Below are positions 27,060-34,632 of a DNA stretch of 64,000 bases, piece by piece. Location: contig JAFRDE010000018.1 of NCBI GenBank assembly GCA_017403985.1, positions 1 through 64,000 on the forward strand, in the 5' to 3' direction. Every line of letters begins with the position of its first letter. Position 1 is the stretch's first letter. Origin of the DNA: Ruminococcus sp. Its GTDB lineage: Bacteria; Bacillota; Clostridia; Oscillospirales; Acutalibacteraceae. The position numbers were made by a program, and so were the translations under genes. The notes beneath the pieces are model-generated. The model did not search any database. It was not told the DNA's origin and saw nothing but the letters and a program-made list of their open reading frames with translations.

Positions 27060-29120
27060 ATGGAAGATAAGTATTTTTCGATCAAACATCGATTCGCTTT
27101 CGGAGCGGCGGTAGCGGCGTTCTTCACCTCTACCCTGCTGATCTACGCGCCGCTGTCGCTGTATGTGAGCGGCAACGACGAGATGTGGTTCAGCTTCCGC
27201 TCGCTGCTGTCGCCCGTATTTGTGGTATCGCTGCTCGGGATGATCGTCATGACCGCCCTGCTGTCGCTGCCCAAGCGCGGGATCCACAAGATCCTCTGCT
27301 GTCTGGTGTTCGGCGTATCGCTGGGGCTGTACATCCAGTGCGGCTTTTTCAACATCAGCTACGGCTCGGGCGTACTGGACGGCTCCCAGATCGCGTGGAA
27401 GGACTACACCACCTACGGCGCGATCGACTCCGCGATGTGGGCGGCGTGTCTGGCGCTGCCGTTCGCGATCTACATGGTATTCAAGCGCTCCTGGCGCCAT
27501 ATCCTGATGGTATCGGCGATCTTCATCATCCTCTTGCAGATCGGCGGGCTGTCCGTCAACCTTTACCAGAACCAGAATTCGCTGAACAAGCTCAGCCACG
27601 AAGTCACGGTCGACGGCATCTATGAGCTCAGCGAGGACGATAACACGCTGGTGTTCATGCTCGGCTCGATGGACAAGAGCTACTTTGACGAGTACAAAGA
27701 GAACCATCCGGAGATCGAGGAAGAGCTGACGGGCTTCACCGAATATGACAATGCGCTCTCGACCGGCTCCGATTCGCTGGTATCCGTCCCCGCGATGCTG
27801 ACGGGCGACGTTTACAAAAAGGACACCAAGTACACCGAATACGTCAACGGCGCTTGGAGCAGCAGCAATGCCTTTGACGTACTGCAAAAGAACAACGCCG
27901 ACGCGCGCGTCTACTCCGACGACAAGTACTTCGGCAACGCCGCCGTACGCAAGGTGGAAAACATCGTGGACCGCGCGCAGGACAGCGAAGCGTACTGGGT
28001 CATCGGCAGCACCATCTACCGCTACACCATGTACAAGGCGGTACCGCATTACTTAAAGCAGCTGTTCTGGATGAGTCTCAACGACTACAGCTCCTTCAAA
28101 TCCAACAGCACCTATAACCCCGACAACGACGAGAAATTCTTCTCCGACTATGACGAGGCTGAGGGCTTCACCTATACGGACGAATATCCCTCCGCCGTGC
28201 GCGTATACAACCTCAAGGGCGCCGAAGCACCGTACCGTCTGACCTCCACCGGTGAAAAGGATACCGACGGCACCTCGCTGGAGGAACAGGTCGAGGGCGA
28301 CTTCTGCTATATCCTCAAGATGATCGGCGATCTCAAAGAGAACGGCAAATACGACGACGCGCGCATCATCATCACCGCCGACTGCGGCGACACGGAATAC
28401 AACCAGCGTCCCGTTCTGCTGTACAAGGACAAGGGCGACAAGGAAGCCTACCGCACGAGCTCCGCTCCCGTCTCTCTCTTCGACCTGCCCGCGACATTGG
28501 CAAGCACAGTCACGGACGATTACAAGGATATCGGCACCGGCAAGACCTTCAAGGATGACGAAAACGCCGCGTGGAACCGCAGACGCTTCTTCTACCTCAA
28601 CACCGGCTCCAACGCCAAATCCCGTATCGAAGAGTACAAGACCAACTCCCCAAAGATCGAAGCCGACGACCTCAAGCTGGTCAACAGCTACTATATCAAC
28701 GGCGGCAAGGTGGACAACTATATTCTCGGCACGGAGCTGACCTTCACCGAGGATGAGACCGCCGCGATGTACTGTCAGGAGGGCTTCGGCCACACCAACG
28801 GCTGGCGCACCATCATCAACGGCAAAGAGGCGGTCATGGAGATCCCGATCGAGGACATCCCCGAAAACCTCGAAGACCTACACGCCTACTTCAACGTACT
28901 GAACATATACGAGGAAAAGCAGTGCGTGATCACCGCCAACGGCGAAGAAGTATACTCCGGCAGGCTGACCTCCGACGTCCGCAAGAACGGATTGAACTTC
29001 CTGATCCCCACCAACGTCATCGGCAGAGACAAGACCGTCCGCCTGACCTTCTCTTTCCCCGAACTCAGCGAGGATACCGACGTCATGGCGCTGACCTCGT
29101 TCAAGATCTACAAACAATAG
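27060..29120 (+). CDS. Membrane protein with sulfatase/alkaline-phosphatase-fold domain, probably degenerate
   Basis: 686 residues. Four hydrophobic helices fill residues 1-170, followed by an extracellular domain whose order of elements matches the sulfatase/phosphoglycerol transferase superfamily: LVFMLGSMDKSYF, SVPAMLTG, IIITADCGD, RPVLLYKDKG. The expected metal ligands are altered: G202 stands where the first Asp of the VLLD strand is normal, and C442 replaces His in the TADHG motif, although D205 and D441 remain. I therefore infer that it has lost, or changed, metal-dependent catalysis. A C-terminal beta-rich domain (about 560-686) is unassigned. It is a single-gene unit, convergent with glmM. 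It could be a pseudoenzyme modulating envelope polymer synthesis, but that is a guess. Confidence 0.7.
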   Translation: MEDKYFSIKHRFAFGAAVAAFFTSTLLIYAPLSLYVSGNDEMWFSFRSLLSPVFVVSLLGMIVMTALLSLPKRGIHKILCCLVFGVSLGLYIQCGFFNISYGSGVLDGSQIAWKDYTTYGAIDSAMWAACLALPFAIYMVFKRSWRHILMVSAIFIILLQIGGLSVNLYQNQNSLNKLSHEVTVDGIYELSEDDNTLVFMLGSMDKSYFDEYKENHPEIEEELTGFTEYDNALSTGSDSLVSVPAMLTGDVYKKDTKYTEYVNGAWSSSNAFDVLQKNNADARVYSDDKYFGNAAVRKVENIVDRAQDSEAYWVIGSTIYRYTMYKAVPHYLKQLFWMSLNDYSSFKSNSTYNPDNDEKFFSDYDEAEGFTYTDEYPSAVRVYNLKGAEAPYRLTSTGEKDTDGTSLEEQVEGDFCYILKMIGDLKENGKYDDARIIITADCGDTEYNQRPVLLYKDKGDKEAYRTSSAPVSLFDLPATLASTVTDDYKDIGTGKTFKDDENAAWNRRRFFYLNTGSNAKSRIEEYKTNSPKIEADDLKLVNSYYINGGKVDNYILGTELTFTEDETAAMYCQEGFGHTNGWRTIINGKEAVMEIPIEDIPENLEDLHAYFNVLNIYEEKQCVITANGEEVYSGRLTSDVRKNGLNFLIPTNVIGRDKTVRLTFSFPELSEDTDVMALTSFKIYKQ

Positions 29121-29350
29121 TGGTTAGTGTTTAGTGACCGGTGACCGGTTAATGTCATTCGAGGAGTAACCGAAGGTTACGACGCGGTACTCCCCTGTCA
29201 TTCATACCTTTTGCTTTCAAAGAAAAAACGTCCGCAACCCCAAAAAGGGTTACGGACGTATTCTTTTGCAGTCGTTATACTAATCCAAAACGCGGTCACG
29301 CGTTTCCGATAGCTAATCACTAACCACTGGTCACTGGTCACTGACCACTT
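29120..29350. repeat. Complete arm-core element (CACTGGT type) between sulfatase-fold gene and glmM
   Basis: Left arm GTGGTTAGTGTTTAGTGACC and onward; right arm CTAACCACTGGTCACTGGTC and onward; core B AAAACGCGGTCACGCGTTTCC. A terminator hairpin and a small GTCATTCGAGGAG palindrome sit inside. Confidence 0.7.
29228..29259. terminator. Bidirectional terminator between convergent genes
   Basis: ACGTCCGCAACCC pairs with GGGTTACGGACGT (one mismatch) over a 6-nt loop, with ATTCTTTT on the plus side and TTTTTTCTTT on the minus side. Confidence 0.85.
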
Positions 29351-29351
29351 A

Positions 29352-30713
29352 TCAAGCGATGTGTCCTTTTGCTTTGATGACCGCGATAACGTCGTCGACG
29401 TATTTCTCGCAGACCTCATCCGAACCTGCCTCGACCATCACGCGGATGACCGGCTCGGTGCCGCTCTCGCGCACGATGATGCGGCCTTCGTCGCCGAGTT
29501 CGTCGCCGACCTTTTTCACAGCCGCCTGAACGTCAGGATCATTGAGCGCATCGGGCTTGCTCTTGACGCGGACGTTCTTCAAAACCTGCGGATAGAAGAC
29601 GCAGGGAGCCGCCAGCTCGGAGATCGGCTTCTCCTTTGCGAGCATGACCTCCATCACCTTGAGGGAGGTGAGGATGCCGTCGCCGGTGGTAGCGTACTTA
29701 CTGAAGATGATATGACCGCTCTGCTCGCCGCCGATACGGTTGCCCTCTTCCACCATGTTCTCATAGACGAATCTGTCGCCCACGGCGGTCTTGTTGTAAT
29801 CGATGCCGACCTTGTCGAACGCCTTGTACAGACCGAAGTTGGACATAATCGTGGTGACGACCTTGTTGTTCAGCAGCTTGCCGCGCTCCTTCATATACAG
29901 ACCGTAGAGATAAAGGATATGATCGCCGGTGACGACGTTGCCCTTCTCATCCACGCACAGGCAGCGGTCGGCGTCGCCGTCGTAGGCAAAGCCGATATCC
30001 AGACCCTTTTCGACCACAAATTCCTGCAGATGCTCGATATGGGTGGAACCGCAGTCGGTGTTGATGTTGTAGCCGTCGGGGCTGTCATTCATGACGTAGG
30101 TCTTGGCGCCGAGAGCGTCAAAGACAGATTTCGCGATCTGCCACGCCGCACCGTTGGCGACGTCCAGACCCACCTTGATGCCCTTGAAGCTGTACTTGCT
30201 CATAGAGATCAGGTAGCCGATATAACGGTTGCGTCCCGAGACATAGTCGACGGTTCTGCCGATCTGCTCACGCTCGGCGACGGGGATATCGATCTTGCCG
30301 TCCATATATTCTTCGATCTTGAGCAGGGTATCGTCCATCATCTTCTCGCCGTTGGCGTTGAGGATCTTGATACCGTTGTCGTAGAACGGATTATGGGAAG
30401 CGGAGATCATGATACCGCAGTCAAAATCATCGATACGGGTGATGTACGCGACCGAGGGGGTGGTGGTGACGTGCATGATATACGCGTCGGCGCCGCTCGC
30501 CATCAGACCGGTGCACAGGGCGTATTCGAACATGTAGGAGGAGCGTCTGGTATCCTTACCGATCAGCACCTTCGCCTTTTTACCCATATTCGCGCCGTAA
30601 TACCAGCCGAGAAAACGGCCGATCTTGATCGCGTGATCAAAGTTCAGTACCTTGTTCGCTTCGCCGCGAAAGCCGTCCGTACCGAAATAATGAAGTTTAC
30701 GTTCTTCTGCCAT
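29352..30713 (-). CDS. glmM: Phosphoglucosamine mutase
   Basis: Interconverts glucosamine-6-phosphate and glucosamine-1-phosphate on the way to UDP-GlcNAc. 453 residues with the phosphoserine S106 in ISASHNPFYDNG, metal loop YDGDADRC, sugar loop GGEQSGHI and phosphate loop RESGTEPVIRV; all are intact. It is the last gene of nagB - acetyltransferase - glmM, 4 bp after the acetyltransferase gene. That position, after an enzyme producing or consuming glucosamine-6-phosphate, is central to the pathway proposed for this operon. Confidence 0.97.
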   Translation of the reverse strand: MAEERKLHYFGTDGFRGEANKVLNFDHAIKIGRFLGWYYGANMGKKAKVLIGKDTRRSSYMFEYALCTGLMASGADAYIMHVTTTPSVAYITRIDDFDCGIMISASHNPFYDNGIKILNANGEKMMDDTLLKIEEYMDGKIDIPVAEREQIGRTVDYVSGRNRYIGYLISMSKYSFKGIKVGLDVANGAAWQIAKSVFDALGAKTYVMNDSPDGYNINTDCGSTHIEHLQEFVVEKGLDIGFAYDGDADRCLCVDEKGNVVTGDHILYLYGLYMKERGKLLNNKVVTTIMSNFGLYKAFDKVGIDYNKTAVGDRFVYENMVEEGNRIGGEQSGHIIFSKYATTGDGILTSLKVMEVMLAKEKPISELAAPCVFYPQVLKNVRVKSKPDALNDPDVQAAVKKVGDELGDEGRIIVRESGTEPVIRVMVEAGSDEVCEKYVDDVIAVIKAKGHIA

Positions 30714-30717
30714 AGCT

Positions 30718-31374
30718 TTACCTCTTTTCTACGATTTCACCGCTGTTTTTATAGATGCAGTTCTCGGGAACCACACCGCGCACACAAGAGGTGGGATATA
30801 CGTTGGAATGTCTGCCGATGACGGTGCCGGGATTGCAGACGGCGTTGCAGCCGACTTCAACATAATCGCCCAGCATCGCGCCGAACTTCTTCAAGCCGGT
30901 CTCGATCTTCTCGGTGCCGTTGTGCACGACGACGAGCTGCTTGTCGCTCTTTACGTTGGAGGTGATGGAGCCCGCTCCCATATGGGAGAAGTAGCCGAGG
31001 ATCGAATCGCCGACATAGTTGTAATGCGGGGTCTGGACGTGGTCGAAGAGGATCACGTTCTTGAGTTCCGCGGAATTGCCGACGACGCAGTCGGCGCCGA
31101 CCAGAGCCGAACCGCGGATGAAAGCGCACTGGCGCACCTCGGTGTTCGGACCGATGATGCACGGAGCGCCGAGATAGGCGGAATCAAAGACCTTGGCGGT
31201 CTTATGCACCCACACCTGAGGAACTCTTTCTTCGTAATCGTCGCCGAGGGTCTCGCCCAAAGCGATGATCATATCTTTAATGCCCTTGAGCGCTTCCCAC
31301 GGATAAGTAAACTGCGAGAGATACTCCTTCGCGAGGGTATGGTCAAGGTCGTATAAATCCTTGATGGTATACAT
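30718..31374 (-). CDS. GlmU-type left-handed beta-helix acetyltransferase without pyrophosphorylase domain
   Basis: 218 residues dominated by hexapeptide repeats (VHKTAKVFDSAYLGAPCIIGPNT, VGADCVVGNSAELKN, VEVGCNAVCNPGTVIGRHSNVYP). The segment NYVGDSILGYFSHMGAGSITSN aligns with the acetyltransferase region of GlmU, but the nucleotidyltransferase domain is absent. Likely reaction, inferred: acetyl-CoA plus glucosamine-1-phosphate to GlcNAc-1-phosphate. It lies 4 bp after the nagB stop on one side and 4 bp before glmM on the other, a tight operon that supports this role. A different hexosamine or nucleotide-sugar acceptor remains possible. Confidence 0.75.
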   Translation of the reverse strand: MYTIKDLYDLDHTLAKEYLSQFTYPWEALKGIKDMIIALGETLGDDYEERVPQVWVHKTAKVFDSAYLGAPCIIGPNTEVRQCAFIRGSALVGADCVVGNSAELKNVILFDHVQTPHYNYVGDSILGYFSHMGAGSITSNVKSDKQLVVVHNGTEKIETGLKKFGAMLGDYVEVGCNAVCNPGTVIGRHSNVYPTSCVRGVVPENCIYKNSGEIVEKR

Positions 31375-31378
31375 GTAA

Positions 31379-32170
31379 TTACAGTCTCTCTTTCTTTTCG
31401 ATATCGAGGAAGTACTTATAAGCGCCGACGGTCAGCTCGTCGCAGGCAGCCTCGTCGCACGCGATGATCGCGCCGTTGTGCATCTGCAGAGCGGAGCAGG
31501 TCCACTTGTGGCTGACGGAGCCTTCTACGGTCTCGGCAAGAGCCTTCGCCTTGTTGTGGCCGTTGATGAGGATCAGGACTTCCTTGGAATCGGTAACGGT
31601 ACCTACGCCGACGGAAAGCGCCTGAGCGGGAACCGCCTCGGGATCGTTGCCGAAGAAGCGGGAATTCACGATACGGGTGTCGGTGGTCAGGTTGCGAACG
31701 CCGGTGCGGGACGCAAGGCTGGTGAACGGCTCGTTGAACGCGATATGGCCGTCAACGCCGATGCCGCCCATGAACAGATCGATGCCGCCGTAGGAAGCGA
31801 TCTTCTCTTCGTAGCGGGCACACTCACCCTCGGGATCGTCGGTCATGCCGTTGAGGATGTTGATGTTCGCGGGGTCCATGTCGACGAGGTGATCAAAGAA
31901 ATTGTCATGCATAAAATACCAGTAGCTCTGATCATGCTCGTGAGGCAGGCCGAGGTATTCGTCCATATTGAAGGTGACGACGTTCTTGAAAGAAAGCTCG
32001 CCGGCCTTGTTCATGCGCGCCAGTTCCTTGTAAACGCCGATAGGCGAAGAACCGGTGGGCAGACCCAGAACGAAGGGACGGTCCTCTTTATGGTTATTGA
32101 TCTTGGCGGCGATATAGTTCGCAGCCCATTTGCACATCTTATCGTAATTGTCCTGAATTACAACTCTCAT
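31379..32170 (-). CDS. nagB: Glucosamine-6-phosphate deaminase/isomerase, proposed to act in the synthetic direction
   Basis: Reversibly converts glucosamine-6-phosphate and water to fructose-6-phosphate and ammonia. 263 residues from ATG 32170 behind GGAGG; the open frame upstream is leader. The active site is complete: GLPTGSSP phosphate loop, D70 in NMDEYLGL, and the Asp/His/Glu of GGIGVDGHIAFNEP. Normally this is a catabolic enzyme found with nagA and a sugar PTS; none is here. Instead it leads acetyltransferase and glmM, and its leader carries a glmS ribozyme 350 nt upstream. A product-sensing ribozyme makes sense only if the enzyme makes glucosamine-6-phosphate, so I infer amination of fructose-6-phosphate in place of GlmS. 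The enzyme identity is firm; direction is inference. Confidence 0.95.
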   Translation of the reverse strand: MRVVIQDNYDKMCKWAANYIAAKINNHKEDRPFVLGLPTGSSPIGVYKELARMNKAGELSFKNVVTFNMDEYLGLPHEHDQSYWYFMHDNFFDHLVDMDPANINILNGMTDDPEGECARYEEKIASYGGIDLFMGGIGVDGHIAFNEPFTSLASRTGVRNLTTDTRIVNSRFFGNDPEAVPAQALSVGVGTVTDSKEVLILINGHNKAKALAETVEGSVSHKWTCSALQMHNGAIIACDEAACDELTVGAYKYFLDIEKKERL

Positions 32171-32267
32171 AATTTTCCTCCGAAATATGTAATAAAATAA
32201 AAATTTAAAAGTGAACAGCGGCGAACATCTTAAGTCAACGATCATCTATCGAAGCAAATCGATTCTT

Positions 32268-32379
32268 CCGTAGGGGCGACCATCGGTCGTCCGTATGGCA
32301 GACGCCATCCTCCCCTATCAACCGTTTTCGACAAAGAAAACGCCCGTCATTCTGCGGACGAGCAATGCTCGCCCCTACG
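32268..32379. repeat. CCGTAGGGGCGA...TCGCCCCTACG inverted-end element inside the nagB leader
   Basis: 11- to 12-bp inverted ends enclose about 90 bp containing two smaller hairpins (CGACCatcGGTCG and CGAGCaatGCTCG). It lies between the ribozyme and the nagB start, lengthening the leader. Related ends occur at 10479 and 18628. Confidence 0.65.
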
Positions 32380-32520
32380 ATAACGATATTCCCCTGTCAC
32401 AACTTCATTTCACCATTCACATACAGCAGCGAGAGAACTTCTGTTACGGTTTTGATTCCGCTTTTTCTTTTCTCCCTTACGACATGCCTACGCATTATAT
32501 GTAAAATACCTTCCGAGTAT

Positions 32521-32660
32521 TACCGGGCTCGCTGTTCAAGCCCGCAGAAAAACCACCTTGCGTGATTTCGGTAAAGTTTGCGTATTTGCCGTGGCGGCAT
32601 CCGCCGAATCTTTCGATAACCGCCAAACCTCGTCAACCGTTTCCGGTCCCGGCGCTAACA
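32521..32660 (-). ncRNA. glmS ribozyme (GlcN6P-activated self-cleaving RNA) in the nagB leader
   Basis: On the minus strand the core reads, in order, A|GCGCCGGGACC, GGTTGACGAGG (32638-32628), GGCGG, TATCGAAA (32618-32611), CGGCGGATGCCGCC (32606-32593), CGCAAACTTTACCG, AAATCACGCAAGGTGG, then a GCGGGC...GAGCCC distal part. Each segment matches the conserved blocks of known glmS ribozymes: the cleavage-site A|GCGCC, the GUUGACGAGG and UAUCGA blocks, GGCGGAUG with its closing stem, and the P3/P3.1 strand AAAUCA..AAGGUG. GGCGG and CCGCC pair as expected. Predicted cleavage lies between 32656 and 32655. The RNA starts from a promoter at 32737-32765 and the first gene downstream is nagB; there is no glmS in the window. 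Confidence 0.93.
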
Positions 32661-32736
32661 GACCTCTTGACCTCCTTCGAAAGGGCTGTTTTAGCTGATC
32701 GGAGCGCATCAGACAGCGCACACACCAATCGTTAAA

Positions 32737-32765
32737 ATTTTACCACATAGAAGGACAAAAGTCAA
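32737..32765 (-). promoter_or_regulatory. Promoter of the ribozyme-nagB operon
   Basis: Minus-strand TTGACT (32760-32765), 17-bp spacer, TAAAAT (32737-32742). Transcription would start near 32730, about 75 nt upstream of the ribozyme cleavage site. No clear second promoter was found between the ribozyme and nagB. Confidence 0.7.
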
Positions 32766-32868
32766 GAAAACATCAATAGGAGATATCATATAAATAGAAG
32801 CTGATATTCAGAAAAACCGACCGATTTTTTCAAATCACTGTCGCATCTGATAAAAACCGCCCTGCCGA

Positions 32869-32897
32869 TTGACACCAACGTGTACCGCAGGTATAAT
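32869..32897 (+). promoter_or_regulatory. Consensus promoter of the TIR gene
   Basis: TTGACA (32869-32874), 17-bp spacer, TATAAT (32892-32897): a full consensus SigA promoter, 53 bp before the ATG. Confidence 0.8.
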
Positions 32898-32950
32898 AGA
32901 ACAAAGTCCGATATTTTCCGTTGAAATACTTTCAAGGAGTCAGCAATAGT

Positions 32951-34492
32951 ATGGATAACCAATCACAATCCACTTTGATCCCCGGCGCTGGCAATACCCC
33001 CTGTCCCGCTTATCGCGGGCAAGAGCCGTATATCTATATTTGTTACAGTCACAGTGATTCCCGCATGGCGTTTGATGAGATCCGGAGAATTCAGGAAGCG
33101 GGTTACCTCGTCTGTTATGACGAAGGGATTTCCCCGGGAAACAGTTTTCCGAAAGAGATTGCCTCCGATATCCGGAACAGCGCGCTGTTTGTCGTGCTGA
33201 TCACACCCCGCTCCATCAAAGACAAATACGTTAATGATCAAATCCAATGCGCGATGTTCATGCATATCCCCGTCTTATCGATCTATCCGGAAGGAACGGA
33301 GATGCCCCCTGAGCTGGGTCTGCTTATCGGCAGCGCTCCGGCGATCATGAAAGATCATATATCTGACGCGGAGTATGAATACCGATTATTCAGTTTATTA
33401 AAACGCTTAGGCAATCATACGTGTGCAAAAGAACCCCCAAAATGCGGATCCGCCGCTTCTTCCGGCTACGTTTATCCCAAGGATAATTCTCCCTGTTATC
33501 CACTTCCCAATTGCAAGGGTAACAGACCTTACGGAAGAGGTTCTCACGGCGAGAATTATCCCAAGGATGATTCTCGTTATACAACTACCCGCAAAGAAGA
33601 CGACCCTCCGATACCTCTGTCACCCAAAAAGAAACCGGGCTTTTTCTCCTCGCTGTTTTCCCGCAAAAGCAAGACCGTAGAAGCTCCCCCGGTCACATTA
33701 TCCGATGTACAATTCTCCGCTGTCGCACCCGAATCACTGAAACGCTCGGAATATACGATCATCGACGTTATGATGTATGAGGAAGAATTCCGATACACGG
33801 TTGACGAGCTGATAACACAGTCGGATATTAAGATGAAGGAGACTAAATCCGGCGTTCTCAAGGTAAAGCATGCCTCTGAAATCGGCGTCGTATTATCCTC
33901 TCCCGATATTGAGATCGATGATAACCGTCAATTACAGAAATGGAGCGGCAGCTATCTGCGTTTCCAATTTGCCGTGATGCTGCCCGACAATTATGTTAAA
34001 AAACAGGTGCTCTTCAACGCGGATATTTACATTAACGACATCATCGCGACAAAGCTGAAATTCACACTTCTGATCGAAGCGAATTCAAAGCAAAAGCCCG
34101 ACCTGATCCGTACGGATATACTGTCGGCGTTTGTATCCTACTCCAGTGAGGACAGAAAAAGAGTGGCAGCCATCATCCAAGGTATGAGCAAAGCGCGTCC
34201 CGATCTCGATATATTCTTTGATATCGAGAGTCTCCGCAGCGGTGACGACTGGGAAAAGGTGCTTACGCAGGAGATCGATAAGAGAGATATGCTGTTTCTG
34301 TGTTGGTCGAAAAATGCCAGTAAATCAACATGGGTCGACTTTGAATGGCGTTATGTCTATAATCACAAAGGTATCGAGCGCATCGAGCCTATCCCGCTGG
34401 AATCTCCGGAAAAGTGTCCGCCCCCGAAAGAACTGAGCGCCAAGCATTTTAACGATAAACTGCTTTATATCATTAATTCCTCTGCCTTATGA
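32951..34492 (+). CDS. Two-TIR-domain protein
   Basis: 513 residues from ATG 32951 (AAGGAG 11 nt upstream). Residues about 18-130 are a TIR_2-like domain (PYIYICYSHSD ... VCYDEGISPGNSF). A low-complexity linker follows, then a beta-rich middle domain (about 245-375), then a C-terminal TIR domain (about 385-500; AFVSYSSEDRKRVA ... IFFDIESLRSGDDW ... TWVDFEWRYV). The C-terminal TIR keeps the glutamate (E465) that is catalytic in NAD-cleaving TIR proteins; the N-terminal one has Gln97 at the matching place. TIR proteins in bacteria often serve in defence, but no partner gene is adjacent and no membrane segment is visible. It is a single-gene unit with a terminator. Identity of the domains is firm; a defence role is speculative. 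Confidence 0.85.
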   Translation: MDNQSQSTLIPGAGNTPCPAYRGQEPYIYICYSHSDSRMAFDEIRRIQEAGYLVCYDEGISPGNSFPKEIASDIRNSALFVVLITPRSIKDKYVNDQIQCAMFMHIPVLSIYPEGTEMPPELGLLIGSAPAIMKDHISDAEYEYRLFSLLKRLGNHTCAKEPPKCGSAASSGYVYPKDNSPCYPLPNCKGNRPYGRGSHGENYPKDDSRYTTTRKEDDPPIPLSPKKKPGFFSSLFSRKSKTVEAPPVTLSDVQFSAVAPESLKRSEYTIIDVMMYEEEFRYTVDELITQSDIKMKETKSGVLKVKHASEIGVVLSSPDIEIDDNRQLQKWSGSYLRFQFAVMLPDNYVKKQVLFNADIYINDIIATKLKFTLLIEANSKQKPDLIRTDILSAFVSYSSEDRKRVAAIIQGMSKARPDLDIFFDIESLRSGDDWEKVLTQEIDKRDMLFLCWSKNASKSTWVDFEWRYVYNHKGIERIEPIPLESPEKCPPPKELSAKHFNDKLLYIINSSAL

Positions 34493-34518
34493 TTCAAAAA
34501 TAGAAGTATAAAAAACTG

Positions 34519-34553
34519 CGTCCGCAGCTCGCCAAAGAGCCGCGGACGTTTTT
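34519..34553 (+). terminator. Terminator of the TIR gene
   Basis: CGTCCGC(a)GCTC pairs with GAGCCGCGGACG over a 6-nt loop, followed by TTTTT. It lies 27 bp after the stop codon. Confidence 0.85.
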
Positions 34554-34587
34554 GTGATAGAAAACGATATTGAAAAACCTGTATAAA

Positions 34588-34632
34588 TCGGGTGAGGGCG
34601 GAGTCCTCCATACACTTCACCCTTCACTCAAT
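34588..34632. repeat. Arm-core repeat fragment after galE
   Basis: Core A ATCGGGTGAGGGCGGAGTCC is followed by one CACTTCACCCTTCACTC arm touching the galE stop codon. Core B and the second arm are missing. Confidence 0.6.

Noticed and set aside
26967..28049. 360-codon minus-strand open frame opposite the sulfatase-fold gene
   Set aside because: No Shine-Dalgarno or family; the plus-strand gene has a promoter, membrane helices and a recognisable fold.
32171..32245. N-terminal extension of nagB (25 extra codons)
   Set aside because: The extension is AT-rich leader without a Shine-Dalgarno; ATG 32170 has GGAGG at the proper distance and starts at the family N-terminus.
32521..32660. The ribozyme as a regulator of the TIR gene
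   Set aside because: The ribozyme reads on the minus strand and the TIR gene is on the plus strand with its own promoter at 32869-32897, beyond the ribozyme.
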